Shown here: one piece after another, positions 1-7,893 of the stretch | How positions within the stretch are numbered: the first letter of the stretch is position 1 | Layout: the number at the start of each line of letters is the position of its first letter | Assembly: GCF_016862635.1 (NCBI RefSeq) | Contig: NZ_BONI01000043.1 | Location: 1 to 64,000, forward strand | Length of the DNA stretch: 64,000 bases | Reading direction: 5' to 3' | Origin: Catellatospora coxensis | Lineage (GTDB): Bacteria > Actinomycetota > Actinomycetes > Mycobacteriales > Micromonosporaceae | Program-made: the position numbers and the translations under genes | Notes under the pieces: generated by a model | Databases searched by the model: none | The model's input: only the letters and a program-made list of their open reading frames with translations | What the model was told of the DNA's origin: nothing

Positions 1-879
1 CGGGCCGGGTGGGTGCCGCGGCTGCGGGAGCGATACGCCCGCCGCTACACCGACCCGGCGACGGTCGAGCGGGAGGTCGAGCGCTGTCTCGCCAACCAGC
101 GCGACGACCCGGGCGGGCGGGTGTACGCGGTCGAGGCCGGCGGCGCGCCGGCCGGTTTCCTGGCCCTCGGCGGATCACGGCCGCGCCGCCCCGAGCAGCG
201 CAGCCTGCACGACCTGTGGCTGGCGCCGGAGCACCGCGGCCGCGGCCTGGGCCGCGAGCTGGTCGCGTGGTCCCGCGAGCGGGCCGCGGCGGACGGGGGC
301 AGCCGCCTGAGCGTGACGGTCGTGCCGGGTGACCCCGTCACCGACGCGCTCTTCGGCGCGTACCCCCTGCGGGCGCAGCAGATGGTCAAGACGGTGACCG
401 CCCAGGTGTCCCTGCCGGACGGCCTCGCGGGCCGTGCGATGACGCCCGTCGACTTCGACCAGTGGCTGCAGGAGGCGATCCGGATGTACGCCGAGGAGAT
501 GACCGCCTCCGGCAGCCGCTCCCCCGCCGACGCCCTGGCCGCGTCCGTCGCCGAGCACGAGGAGTTGCTCCCGGAGGGCCTGCGCAGCCCAGGGCACGCC
601 TTCTGGTGCGTGACCGCCGGCGACGAGGTCGTCGGCACGATCTGGCTGCGCCACGGCTTCCTGCCCGGCCTGAGCTTCGTGTTCGGCGTGGACGTGGACC
701 CGGCGCACCGGGGTCGCGGGTACGGCCGCGCGGCGATGCTGGTCGGCGAGCAGGCGACCGCGGCGGCGGGCGACGCCCAGCTCGGGCTGAACGTCTTCGG
801 CCACAACACGGTCGCCCGACGCCTCTATGACTCGCTCGGCTACCAGATCGTCGAGCAGTACCGCGCCGACGACCTGTAG
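1..879 (+). CDS. Tandem GNAT-family N-acetyltransferase (5' partial)
   Basis: The reading frame is open from the first base, so the gene probably starts upstream; an internal GTG at 13 is the first possible start inside the window. Two GNAT modules are visible: one around residues 1-125 with the acetyl-CoA loop HRGRGLGREL, and one around 135-288 with HRGRGYGRAAM followed by GLNVFGHNTVARRLYDSLGY, which is the usual end of a GNAT fold. Such proteins transfer acetyl groups from acetyl-CoA to an amine; the substrate cannot be told from sequence. Two-domain GNATs are common in actinobacteria. No operon partner is seen. Confidence 0.85.
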   Translation, partial: RAGWVPRLRERYARRYTDPATVEREVERCLANQRDDPGGRVYAVEAGGAPAGFLALGGSRPRRPEQRSLHDLWLAPEHRGRGLGRELVAWSRERAAADGGSRLSVTVVPGDPVTDALFGAYPLRAQQMVKTVTAQVSLPDGLAGRAMTPVDFDQWLQEAIRMYAEEMTASGSRSPADALAASVAEHEELLPEGLRSPGHAFWCVTAGDEVVGTIWLRHGFLPGLSFVFGVDVDPAHRGRGYGRAAMLVGEQATAAAGDAQLGLNVFGHNTVARRLYDSLGYQIVEQYRADDL

Positions 880-985
880 CCGGCGGCATTCGCGCTCAGT
901 CAGGTTCCGACACATTCATTGAGATCGTTAGATCCACATGTTTGCATGTATCGAGTTACCGTCCCGTCACGGAAAGGTATCGAAC

Positions 986-2038
986 ATGCCAAGACCGACT
1001 CGTGTGCTCTCCACCCTGGTGGGGATCGTCGCCATGCTCGGCACACTGCTGGTCGCCGGCACGCCCGCGCAGGCTGCCGTGCCGAACCGGTTCGGGTTCG
1101 TGCTGTGGAACGGCGCGGCCGTGGTGCCCGCGGGCACCACCCCGGCGGCCACCACCGTCGTGCCGCTGGCCGTCGGCCGCTACCAGGTCACGTTCCCAGG
1201 CCAGGCGGCCCCCGGGGGCGTCGTGCACGTCACCGCGATCTCCAACGGGCCGCGCTGGTGCCAGGCCGAGACCTGGTTCCCGTCCGGCGCCAACGAGATC
1301 GCCATCATCCGCTGCTACCGGGTCGGCGGGGTGCCCGACAACAGCGGCTTCAGCGCGTTCTTCACCATGGCCTCCGGCGTGGGGGCGTCCGGCCCGTACG
1401 GCTACGTGGACACCCAGCCCACCGGCGTGATCATCAGCCAGTACAACGCGGCCGGCGCGGCCAACCTGGTCACCCCGATGGGCGTGGGCCAGTGGAGCGT
1501 CAAGTTCCCGAACATCGGCTCCGGCGGGCCGATCGACGGCAGCGCGCAGGTGACCGCCGTCGGCACCGTGGGCACCCGTTGCAAGATCCGCAACTGGACC
1601 TCGATCCCGGCCCAGCAAGAGGTCATCGTGCTCTGCTTCAACTCGGCGGGCGCGCTGGTCAACAGCCGCTTCACGGTGACGTACCAGCAGAAGGCGTCGC
1701 TGTACGGCGCGGGCTTCCCGCCGCAGTACTTCGGCTACCTGTGGAACGCCCCGCCCGTGGGCCCGGCGTTCACCAACTTCAACTCGGTGCTCGGGTACGG
1801 CGCGAACACGCTGATCTCGGCGGGCCTCGGCCTGTCCCTGGTCACCTTCCGGCAGATCGGCTTCGCGCCGCTCACCGTGCAGGTCACCGCGGCCGGCTCG
1901 AACTCGAACTTCTGCGGCCTGAACTTCCCGTGGACGATCGCGGCCCCCGACCTGTACGTCCGTGACGTCAGCTGCTACACCAACGCCGGCGCCGCCGTGA
2001 ACACCGGCTTCACCGTCAGCGCCAGCTCCCGCCTCTGA
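986..2038 (+). CDS. Secreted protein of unknown function
   Basis: A Sec signal peptide covers about residues 1-31 (MPRPTR, hydrophobic core, AGTPAQA cleavage region). The mature part is beta-rich and is built of three similar units of about 100 residues, each with FGFVLWN, YGYVDTQ or FGYLWNA near its start and a pair of cysteines later, so it looks like an extracellular beta-sandwich repeat protein. The start at 986 is chosen over an upstream ATG at 938 because GGAAAGG lies just upstream and the signal peptide begins there. No enzymatic motif is seen. A strong hairpin follows the stop. I do not recognise the family. Confidence 0.8.
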   Translation: MPRPTRVLSTLVGIVAMLGTLLVAGTPAQAAVPNRFGFVLWNGAAVVPAGTTPAATTVVPLAVGRYQVTFPGQAAPGGVVHVTAISNGPRWCQAETWFPSGANEIAIIRCYRVGGVPDNSGFSAFFTMASGVGASGPYGYVDTQPTGVIISQYNAAGAANLVTPMGVGQWSVKFPNIGSGGPIDGSAQVTAVGTVGTRCKIRNWTSIPAQQEVIVLCFNSAGALVNSRFTVTYQQKASLYGAGFPPQYFGYLWNAPPVGPAFTNFNSVLGYGANTLISAGLGLSLVTFRQIGFAPLTVQVTAAGSNSNFCGLNFPWTIAAPDLYVRDVSCYTNAGAAVNTGFTVSASSRL

Positions 2039-2045
2039 CAGGCCC

Positions 2046-2080
2046 GCGGCCACGCCCGGCTCCCTACCGGGCGTGGCCGC
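2046..2080 (+). terminator. Strong GC hairpin terminator
   Basis: Perfect 14-bp arms (GCGGCCACGCCCGG / CCGGGCGTGGCCGC) with a 7-base loop, 8 bases after the stop of the secreted protein gene. There is no long T run, as usual in high-GC actinobacteria. Confidence 0.75.
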
Positions 2081-2104
2081 TCCGTGTCCGCGGTCGGCCG
2101 CGGG

Positions 2105-2168
2105 CTGCGGTTTCGGGGAAACTGCGCCCATCCCGCACGGCATTCGCGCACTTTCCCCGAGACCGCAG
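2105..2168. repeat. Palindromic repeat family 1, copy a (TTTCGGGGAAA)
   Basis: Arms CTGCGGTTTCGGGGAAAC (2105-2122) and 2151-2168 pair with one or two mismatches around a 28-base middle. A second copy is at 23738-23795. It lies between convergent genes and may also act as a terminator. Confidence 0.65.
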
Positions 2169-2201
2169 GCCGTGAACGCGGGCGGGCCGCGGCGAGGAGG
2201 G

Positions 2202-2705
2202 TCAGGGGCGGGTGACGAGGCGGCGCAGGGCACGGCCCAGGAGGCGGGCGTACGTGTGCTGGAAGCCGACCGCCACCGGGCCGGCTGCCCGGGTGTACCA
2301 GCGGGCGGGGCGGCTGAACGCGATCACCGAGAACCACACCGCGCCGGCGGCCGACTCGACGAGGAAGGCCTCCTCGCCGGTTTCGGGGTGGCCGGCGAGT
2401 GTGCCGTACGCGAAGCCGGCCCGCTGGGGGCCGTCCTCGGCCCATACCACCTCGCAGGGGGCGGCGATGCGCAGCGGGCCGATGCCCAGGCCCGAGGTCA
2501 CCGCGAGCCCTTCGACCGCGCGCGGACCGTCGGCGGTGATGCGCACCCCGATCGCGCGCTGCGGCGCGAACGTCAGCACCGCCTCCGCGGCTACCGCCAT
2601 CACCGACGCGTCGCCGATGCGGGTGCGGTAGCGCAGGTGGTTGTAGCCGCGCGGCAGGACCTCGTCGCGCGTCGCACCGACCTCCGCGTAACTGAAGCGG
2701 CTCAT
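2202..2705 (-). CDS. DUF1990 family protein
   Basis: The sequence fits the DUF1990 family along its whole 167-residue length: a central GYNHLRYRTRIG motif, PLRIAAPCEVVW, then GFAYGTLAGHPETGEEAF and a C-terminal IAFSRPARWYTRAAGP segment. The family is cytosolic, beta-rich and of unknown function. The start at 2705 is preferred to an ATG 13 codons upstream because GGGG lies just before it and homologues start near SRFSYAEVG. It stands alone between two hairpin repeats. Confidence 0.85.
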   Translation of the reverse strand: MSRFSYAEVGATRDEVLPRGYNHLRYRTRIGDASVMAVAAEAVLTFAPQRAIGVRITADGPRAVEGLAVTSGLGIGPLRIAAPCEVVWAEDGPQRAGFAYGTLAGHPETGEEAFLVESAAGAVWFSVIAFSRPARWYTRAAGPVAVGFQHTYARLLGRALRRLVTRP

Positions 2706-2733
2706 CCCCGCACGTCCCCCATGGTTCAGCGTT

Positions 2734-2781
2734 AAGAAGGGCACCTTCCTCTACGGATAACGATAAGAAGGTGCCCTTCCT
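2734..2781. repeat. Palindromic repeat family 2, copy a (AAGAAGGGCACCTTC)
   Basis: Arms AAGAAGGGCACCTTC (2734-2748) and GAAGGTGCCCTTCCT (2767-2781) flank an 18-base loop. The copy at 29156-29205 has the same arms, and its loop in inverted orientation matches at 14 of 18 bases. This hairpin is familiar from Micromonosporaceae intergenic regions. Confidence 0.75.
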
Positions 2782-2785
2782 TCGC

Positions 2786-3340
2786 CTAGGGGCGGTAGAC
2801 GGTGGTGGCGTCGGAGGTTACGCGGGTTTCGCGGAGGGGGCGGGTGGCGGGGCCGCCGGCGACGGAGCCGTCGGTGGCGCGGAAGCGGCTGCCGTGGCAG
2901 CCGCACTCGATGATGCCGTCGGCGACGCTGGTGACGGTGCAGCCCTGGTGGGTGCAGACGGCGGAGAACGCCTTGTAGACGCCCGCCTGCGGCTGGGTGA
3001 CGACGAGGCGTTCGGCTTCGAGGATCACGCCGCCGCCGACCGGGACCTTGGCCGTTTCGACCAGCGGTTTACCCGCCGGTTTGGCGGGAGCGGTGCCGGG
3101 GGCCGACGCGGCTGGGTCGCCGGGGCCCGTCGTGCCCGGGGCGGGCTCGGCGGGGGCGGTCGTGGCGGGGGCGGCGTCGGCGGGCAGCGGCTCCGGGTCG
3201 GTGCTCTCGCCGTAGGCCTGGCAGCCCGCCAGCAGCGCGGCCGCCCCGGCCACGCCGGCCAGCACGGCCCGCCGCGAGGCGCAGCCGGCCGCGCAGCCGC
3301 TGCTGGTCGTGTGCTCGTGCGTCGCGGTCTCCCGGGTCAT
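2786..3340 (-). CDS. Rieske [2Fe-2S] lipoprotein
   Basis: A 184-residue exported electron-transfer protein. Residues 20-40 form a signal segment ending in the lipobox LLAGC (Cys about 40), so it is probably lipid-anchored; the SRR just before it could also suit the Tat route that folded Rieske proteins use. A Pro/Ala/Thr-rich linker leads to a Rieske domain with CTHQGC and CGCHGSRF, which supply the two Cys and two His cluster ligands. The stop of the DUF6529 gene and this start overlap as TGATG, so the two are translationally coupled and probably work together in membrane electron transfer. Confidence 0.88.
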   Translation of the reverse strand: MTRETATHEHTTSSGCAAGCASRRAVLAGVAGAAALLAGCQAYGESTDPEPLPADAAPATTAPAEPAPGTTGPGDPAASAPGTAPAKPAGKPLVETAKVPVGGGVILEAERLVVTQPQAGVYKAFSAVCTHQGCTVTSVADGIIECGCHGSRFRATDGSVAGGPATRPLRETRVTSDATTVYRP

Positions 3341-3897
3341 CAGAAACGCACCCCGATCGTGGTGAAGTACCAGAAGGACGAGGTCAGCCACAGTCCGATC
3401 AGGGCGGTGAAGACCGCCCCGCCCAGCAGCGGCAGGGTCCAGCCGGGCAGGCCGCGTTTGGGCAGGCTCAGCATCTTGACCGTGAACGCGCCGAAGAAGA
3501 AGCAGCCCAGCAGCGAGTGGGCCAGGGTACGGGTGTCGTAGGTGGCGAAACCCAGCGCGTACAGGCAGTGCACGGCCACCGGCACGGTCAGCAGGAACGC
3601 GAACCGTCCCGACCAGCGGTGCAGCGGCCCGATCCAGGACGGCGGGTTCGCCCCGAACCTGCCCCACATCGCGAACGCGCTGACCAGCTGCACCAGCGCG
3701 AGCAGCGCCGCCCCGCTGGCAAGCCACACCTTCACCGTCTGCGGGCCGGAGAACCCGGCCACGTTCACCGCGATGCCGGTCGGCGTGTGCACGCTGCCGT
3801 ACACGCCCAGCGTCACCGTCACGATCGCGCCGAGCAGCAGCGGCACGTACAGCCCGGCCGCCGATGCCTTGACACGCCTGGTGCTCTGGTCGCTCAT
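3340..3897 (-). CDS. DUF6529 membrane protein, possible b-type cytochrome
   Basis: A 185-residue integral membrane protein with about five hydrophobic segments. Histidines sit in helices in a cytochrome b561/ferric-reductase-like pattern (LHRWSGR, VHCLYALG, LAHSLLG), so haem binding is plausible but unproven. It resembles the family annotated as DUF6529, which recurs beside Rieske lipoproteins. The start overlaps the stop of an upstream micro-ORF (ATGA), and its own stop overlaps the Rieske start. Confidence 0.75.
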   Translation of the reverse strand: MSDQSTRRVKASAAGLYVPLLLGAIVTVTLGVYGSVHTPTGIAVNVAGFSGPQTVKVWLASGAALLALVQLVSAFAMWGRFGANPPSWIGPLHRWSGRFAFLLTVPVAVHCLYALGFATYDTRTLAHSLLGCFFFGAFTVKMLSLPKRGLPGWTLPLLGGAVFTALIGLWLTSSFWYFTTIGVRF

Positions 3898-3965
3898 GCC
3901 TTCTCCTCGCTGCGCTCGTCGGCGGCTTGGCCAAGCCTGCCGATTCGCTCGCTGCGCTCGCTCAT
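3894..3965 (-). CDS. MSERSERI micro-ORF bridging two operon genes
   Basis: A 23-codon frame (MSERSERIGRLGQAADERS...) that ends in an ATGA overlap with the DUF6529 start. The DNA core ATGAGCGAGCGCAGCGAGCG recurs, with one substitution, at 54823. It looks like a repeat whose frame is used for translational coupling rather than a gene with a functional peptide; that role is inference. Confidence 0.45.
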   Translation of the reverse strand: MSERSERIGRLGQAADERSEEKA

Positions 3966-4009
3966 GACCTGTTCCTTCCTCTGCCAGACAACCGATTCAT
4001 GGCGTGCCC

Positions 4010-4702
4010 TCAGTTCTCGGCGAGTACGCCGGTGACGGGCGCGGCGGTCAGCGCGGCGCCGTCGACGGTGACCGCGCCCGTGGCCGGGTCGATCGCGGGC
4101 GCGGGCTGCGGCACGTCGTCGACGGTGACGACGCCGACCTGGCTGCCGTCGGGCAGCACGATCCAGCCGCCGACGACCTTGGCATTGCGTACGGTCGCGG
4201 TGGCGCGGTACAGGCCGGACGGCTTGGCGACCGCCTTCACGGTGAAGGTCCACTTGCGGCCGTTCGCGGTGACCGTGCCGGTGGCCTTCCCGCCGCCGAA
4301 GGTCCCGGTGAGGGTCGCGCCCTTCTTGCCGGTCAGCGCCAGCTTGCCGTCCGCGGCGGTGCCCTGCAGCCACACCTCGGCCTTCTTCCCGTCACACAGG
4401 TACGCGACCGCGACGCCGTCGGTGACCGCGATCGCGATCGTCGCGCCGCCGCCGTCCACGGTGCCCGCCCAGGTGGCGTTCACCTTCTCGGCGGGCGCGT
4501 CGGGCGCGGCGGCGGAGGCGGAGGCGGCCACCGTCGGCGAGGGCGGCGTGGACGCCGCGGGCGCGGCCGAGGCCACCGCCGCGCCCAGCCCGGCCGGGTC
4601 CGGCTCGCCGCCGCCCTTGGTGAGCGACAGGTTCACCGTGATCAGCACGGCCGCGAGCGCGAGGCCGGCCAGCAACGTGATGATGGGCCCGTTGCGCTTC
4701 AT
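4010..4702 (-). CDS. Membrane-anchored extracytoplasmic protein, unknown function
   Basis: 230 residues: a single N-terminal membrane segment (about 7-27, no clear cleavage site), a low-complexity Ala/Pro/Ser linker (35-75), then a beta-rich domain of repeated GTV.G...VTV.G strands typical of small extracellular barrels. It lies about 45 bases upstream of the micro-ORF and the DUF6529/Rieske pair in the same direction, so it is probably the first gene of that operon. I do not recognise a named family and see no catalytic motif. Confidence 0.7.
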   Translation of the reverse strand: MKRNGPIITLLAGLALAAVLITVNLSLTKGGGEPDPAGLGAAVASAAPAASTPPSPTVAASASAAAPDAPAEKVNATWAGTVDGGGATIAIAVTDGVAVAYLCDGKKAEVWLQGTAADGKLALTGKKGATLTGTFGGGKATGTVTANGRKWTFTVKAVAKPSGLYRATATVRNAKVVGGWIVLPDGSQVGVVTVDDVPQPAPAIDPATGAVTVDGAALTAAPVTGVLAEN

Positions 4703-4830
4703 CGTCAGCTCCTAACGCCGCCGGACACAGCACCGGCGACGAGTCCAGCCAACCCCTGACCCGGGCGGTGCGTCTGCGTACTAGTCCACACAGCGGATTC
4801 GCGACAGTGCTGCGGCGCCGCCGTGGGGCG

Positions 4831-4836
4831 TAAGGT
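4831..4836 (+). promoter_or_regulatory. Leaderless -10 element (TAAGGT) for the cyclase gene
   Basis: TAAGGT is followed by six bases and then the GTG at 4843, the spacing expected when transcription starts at the start codon. No Shine-Dalgarno sequence is present, which supports a leaderless transcript. Confidence 0.55.
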
Positions 4837-4842
4837 GTCGGC

Positions 4843-6516
4843 GTGTCGCGCCCCTTCCTCCCGCCTGCCGTCCAGCCGGTGCGCGCCCTGGTCTGGCTGC
4901 TGCATCTGGCGCTGCCGATGGCGGGGCTGTGGCTGCTGCTGGCCGTGCCGGGCACGGACATCGCCTGGCACGACTCGCACAGCCACTTCTGGCTGGTGCT
5001 GGTGGTCGCCGCGGTGAACGTCGTGCTGGGCATCCGGATCTCGGCCGTGGCACGCAAGCGGGCCGACGCGCGGCTGCTGCTGGTGTCGCTGGCGTTCCTG
5101 GCCAGCGCCGGCTTCCTGCTGCTGCACGCGCTGGCCACACCCGGGGTGCTGGTGCACCACCCGTCCGTCGGTTTCGACCTGTCACAGCCGGTCGGGCTCG
5201 CCGTCGCGGCGGTGTTCGCGCTGGTCTCGTCACTGCCGCTGGAGGGCGCGCGGGGTGCGGCGGTGCTGCGGGCCCGGCCCTGGCTGCAGGGCGGGCTGTG
5301 GGCGCTGATCCTGGCCTGGGGCGTCGTCGAGCTGCTGGACCTGCCGCCGCTGAGCGCCCCGCCCGGCCCACGCGACGTGCAGGGCGCGATGGCCTGGGTC
5401 ACCGCCGCCACGGTCGTGCTGTACCTGGTCGCCGCGCTGCGCTACTTCGCCATGCACCGGCGCAAGCCCGCCGCCATGCTGATCAGCATCGTCACCGCGT
5501 TCACGCTGCTGGCCGAGTCGAGCGTGGCGGTGCTGCTGGCCTACAAGTGGCAGCTGTCCTGGTGGGAGTGGCATCTGCTGCTGGCGTTCGCGTTCGGCTT
5601 CGTCGCGTACAGCGCCTACGTGCAGTACGGCCGCGAGGGCGGCAGCGCCGGCCTGTTCGACGCGATCACCCTGGACCAGACCGCCCGCGCGATCCGCGCC
5701 GAGTACGGCGCCGCGCTGGAGGAGCTGGTCACCGCGCTGCAGGAGCGCGAGCGCACCGGGGCCGCCACCGGGCCGGTCGCCGCCCGGCTGGCCGAGCGCT
5801 TCGGGCTCACCGAGGGCCAGACCGCGGTGCTCGACCGGGCCGCCGCGGCGCTGTCGGCCGAGCGGGAGCTGTCGCGCACGCTGGGCACCCTGTTCCGGCA
5901 CTACCTGTCGCCGGACGTGGCCGCCGCGCTGCTGGCCGACCCCGACCAGGCCGCGCTCGGCGGCGAGGTGGTCGAGGTGACCGCGCTCTTCGCCGACCTG
6001 CGCGGCTTCACGACGTTCTCCGAGGGCGTCGAACCGGCCGAGATCGTGCGGATGCTCAACCGCTACCACGGCGTCGCCGTGCCGGCCATCCTCGACAACG
6101 GCGGCACCGTGGTGCAGTTCGTCGGCGACGCCCTGCTGGCCCTGTTCAACGCCCCGGCCCGGCAGCCCGACCACGCGCTGCGGGCGGTCCGCGCCGCGCT
6201 GGCGATGCAGCAGGGCGTCGACCGGATCGCCGCCGGGCACCCCGACTGGCCGCGGTTCCGGGTCGGCGCGAACACCGGCCCGGCGCTGGTCGGCAACATC
6301 GGCAGCGAGCAGCTGCGCGGCTTCAACGCGATGGGCGACGCGGTCAACGTCGCCGCCCGCCTGCAGACCCTCGCCGAGCCCGGCCAGGTCGTCATCGGCG
6401 AGGCGACCCGGCTGGCCGCCGGGGACGCGGTCACCGCCGCGCCGCTGGGCGATCTGCCGGTCAAGGGCCGGATCGCCACGGTACGCGCGTACGCCGTCAC
6501 CGGGATGCGACCGTGA
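4843..6516 (+). CDS. Membrane-bound class III adenylate/guanylate cyclase
   Basis: 557 residues. Residues 1-265 contain about seven to eight hydrophobic helices, then a linker (270-370), then a class III cyclase domain (about 375-555). Metal-binding motifs FADLRGFT (383-390, Asp385) and FVGDAL (Asp429) are present, as is the asparagine/arginine pair in GDAVNVAARL. The usual purine-selecting lysine before the GD motif is replaced (VVQFVGD), so substrate choice between ATP and GTP is not certain. It makes a cyclic nucleotide second messenger, and the next gene, overlapping by GTGA, encodes a likely receptor. Confidence 0.9.
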   Translation: MSRPFLPPAVQPVRALVWLLHLALPMAGLWLLLAVPGTDIAWHDSHSHFWLVLVVAAVNVVLGIRISAVARKRADARLLLVSLAFLASAGFLLLHALATPGVLVHHPSVGFDLSQPVGLAVAAVFALVSSLPLEGARGAAVLRARPWLQGGLWALILAWGVVELLDLPPLSAPPGPRDVQGAMAWVTAATVVLYLVAALRYFAMHRRKPAAMLISIVTAFTLLAESSVAVLLAYKWQLSWWEWHLLLAFAFGFVAYSAYVQYGREGGSAGLFDAITLDQTARAIRAEYGAALEELVTALQERERTGAATGPVAARLAERFGLTEGQTAVLDRAAAALSAERELSRTLGTLFRHYLSPDVAAALLADPDQAALGGEVVEVTALFADLRGFTTFSEGVEPAEIVRMLNRYHGVAVPAILDNGGTVVQFVGDALLALFNAPARQPDHALRAVRAALAMQQGVDRIAAGHPDWPRFRVGANTGPALVGNIGSEQLRGFNAMGDAVNVAARLQTLAEPGQVVIGEATRLAAGDAVTAAPLGDLPVKGRIATVRAYAVTGMRP

Positions 6517-7193
6517 GCCAGCGAATCAGCGGGGATTTCTGGAGCCTGCTCACGCCTGCGGAGCAGGAGCAGTTCACCCGGCGCAGCGCCCTGCGGCGGT
6601 GGAGCCGCGGCGAGGTGCTGTGCCGGGAGGCCGACCGCTCGGACTGGGTCGCCATGCTGCGCGCGGGCCGGGTCAAGGCTTCCTCGCACACCGCCGCGGG
6701 CGGCGAGGTCGTGCTCGCGGTACGCGGACCCGGCGCGCTGCTCGGCGAGCTGTCCGCGGTGGACCGCGCGCCGCGTTCGGCGACGCTCACCGCGCTGGAG
6801 CCGGTGACGGCGCTGGTCATGCCACTGGCCGAGTTCGAGGCGTACCTGCAGGCGCACGGCCGGGTGGCGTTCCTGCTGATGCGGCTGCTCACCGAGCGGC
6901 TGCGCGACGCCGACCGCAAGCGCGTCGAGTTCGGCGCGCAGGACAGCACCGGCCGGGTCGCCGCGCGCCTGGTCGAGCTGGCCGAGCGCTTCGGCCGCCC
7001 GGACGGCGACGCCATCGCGATCGCGCTGCCGCTGTCCCAGGACGAGCTGGCGGGCTGGGTGGGCGCGTCCCGGGAGGCGGTCAGCAAGGCGCTGGGCGTG
7101 CTGCGCGGCGCGGGCTGGATCCGTACCAGCCGCATGTCCGTGACCGTGCTGGACCTCGCCTCTCTGCGGGCTCGCGCCGGCCTGCCCGGCTGA
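6513..7193 (+). CDS. Crp/Fnr family transcriptional regulator
   Basis: 226 residues with an N-terminal cyclic-nucleotide-binding beta-barrel (about 15-130; GPGALLGELSAVDRAPRSATLTAL is the phosphate-binding cassette region with GELS and RSAT) and a C-terminal winged helix (about 145-215; LSQDELAGWVGASREAVSKAL). The conserved Glu and Arg of cAMP receptors are both in place. The GTG start overlaps the cyclase stop, so synthase and sensor are co-translated; the likely reading is a local cAMP circuit. Target genes are unknown. Confidence 0.9.
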   Translation: MSQRISGDFWSLLTPAEQEQFTRRSALRRWSRGEVLCREADRSDWVAMLRAGRVKASSHTAAGGEVVLAVRGPGALLGELSAVDRAPRSATLTALEPVTALVMPLAEFEAYLQAHGRVAFLLMRLLTERLRDADRKRVEFGAQDSTGRVAARLVELAERFGRPDGDAIAIALPLSQDELAGWVGASREAVSKALGVLRGAGWIRTSRMSVTVLDLASLRARAGLPG

Positions 7194-7226
7194 ACCGGCC
7201 CGCCCTGGTCGGCCGACCCGGGTGCA

Positions 7227-7232
7227 TAGACT
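7227..7232 (+). promoter_or_regulatory. Leaderless -10 element (TAGACT)
   Basis: TAGACT lies seven bases before the ATG at 7240 and no ribosome-binding site is visible, which decides for that start. Confidence 0.45.
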
Positions 7233-7239
7233 GGCGCTC

Positions 7240-7818
7240 ATGGCTGAAACCTCGCCGGCAGGCAACCGGTCCGCGATCCGGGCCGTCCCAGCACGTATGA
7301 CCTTCCTGCGCACCATCGTCCGGCATGCCGCCGCCGTCGGGGCGCTCGCGCTGCTCATCGCGGCCTGCGCACCCGCGGACGGCGTCGACCCGGCAGGCTC
7401 GCCGAGCTCCGGCGGACGGGTCTCGCCGAGCCCCGGCGGATCGGTCTCGCCCCGGCCTGCCTCGGTCAGCGTGTACCGGACCGGCGGCTTCGCCGGTGTG
7501 AACGACCAGATAACGGTCGACCCGGCCGGAGCCTGGACCCTCACGGACCGTGCCGGAAACACCAAATCGGGCAAACTGACCACTTCGGAGCGCGCGGAGC
7601 TCCAGACGCTGGCCGCCGATCCGCGGCTGGACACCGAGGCCGCCCGCCCCACCGCCCCGACCACGTGCGCCGACGCCTTCCAGTACACCGTCTCCGTCTA
7701 CCGGACGGGCGGCGCCGGAAAGGTCACCGTCATGTACACCGACTGCCCAAGTGACGAAAATCTGCCGGAGGCCGCCCGCGCGATAACGGCCCTGGTCGGC
7801 AACGCTACCCGGATCTGA
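7240..7818 (+). CDS. Emfourin-like lipoprotein (putative protease-inhibitor fold)
   Basis: A lipobox (LLIAAC, Cys about 43) follows a hydrophobic stretch, so the protein is an exported lipoprotein. After a Ser/Pro/Gly linker comes one domain of about 105 residues: VSVYRTGGFAGVND, a short Asp-rich strand, a helix (TTSERAELQTLAADPRL), then DAFQYTVSVYRTGGAGKVTV. This strand order matches emfourin, the proteinaceous inhibitor of protealysin-like metalloproteases, but no protease gene is adjacent. The start at 7240 follows from the -10 element; an ATG at 7297 would give a more usual signal peptide length. Confidence 0.65.
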   Translation: MAETSPAGNRSAIRAVPARMTFLRTIVRHAAAVGALALLIAACAPADGVDPAGSPSSGGRVSPSPGGSVSPRPASVSVYRTGGFAGVNDQITVDPAGAWTLTDRAGNTKSGKLTTSERAELQTLAADPRLDTEAARPTAPTTCADAFQYTVSVYRTGGAGKVTVMYTDCPSDENLPEAARAITALVGNATRI

Positions 7819-7880
7819 TCTTCATCCATACGCGTCTACGGATGGCATCCCGGTGACGTTTGTGTGTCGGCGGAACTGGT

Positions 7881-7886
7881 TAGAGT
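7881..7886 (+). promoter_or_regulatory. Leaderless -10 element (TAGAGT) for recQ
   Basis: TAGAGT lies seven bases before the ATG at 7894; there is no Shine-Dalgarno sequence. Confidence 0.45.
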
Positions 7887-7893
7887 CGCGGCG

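Noticed and set aside
5230-6240. Long open frame antisense to the cyclase gene, and many similar antisense frames
   Set aside because: High GC content keeps shadow frames open; their products are low-complexity Arg/Ala/Gly/Pro with no motifs.
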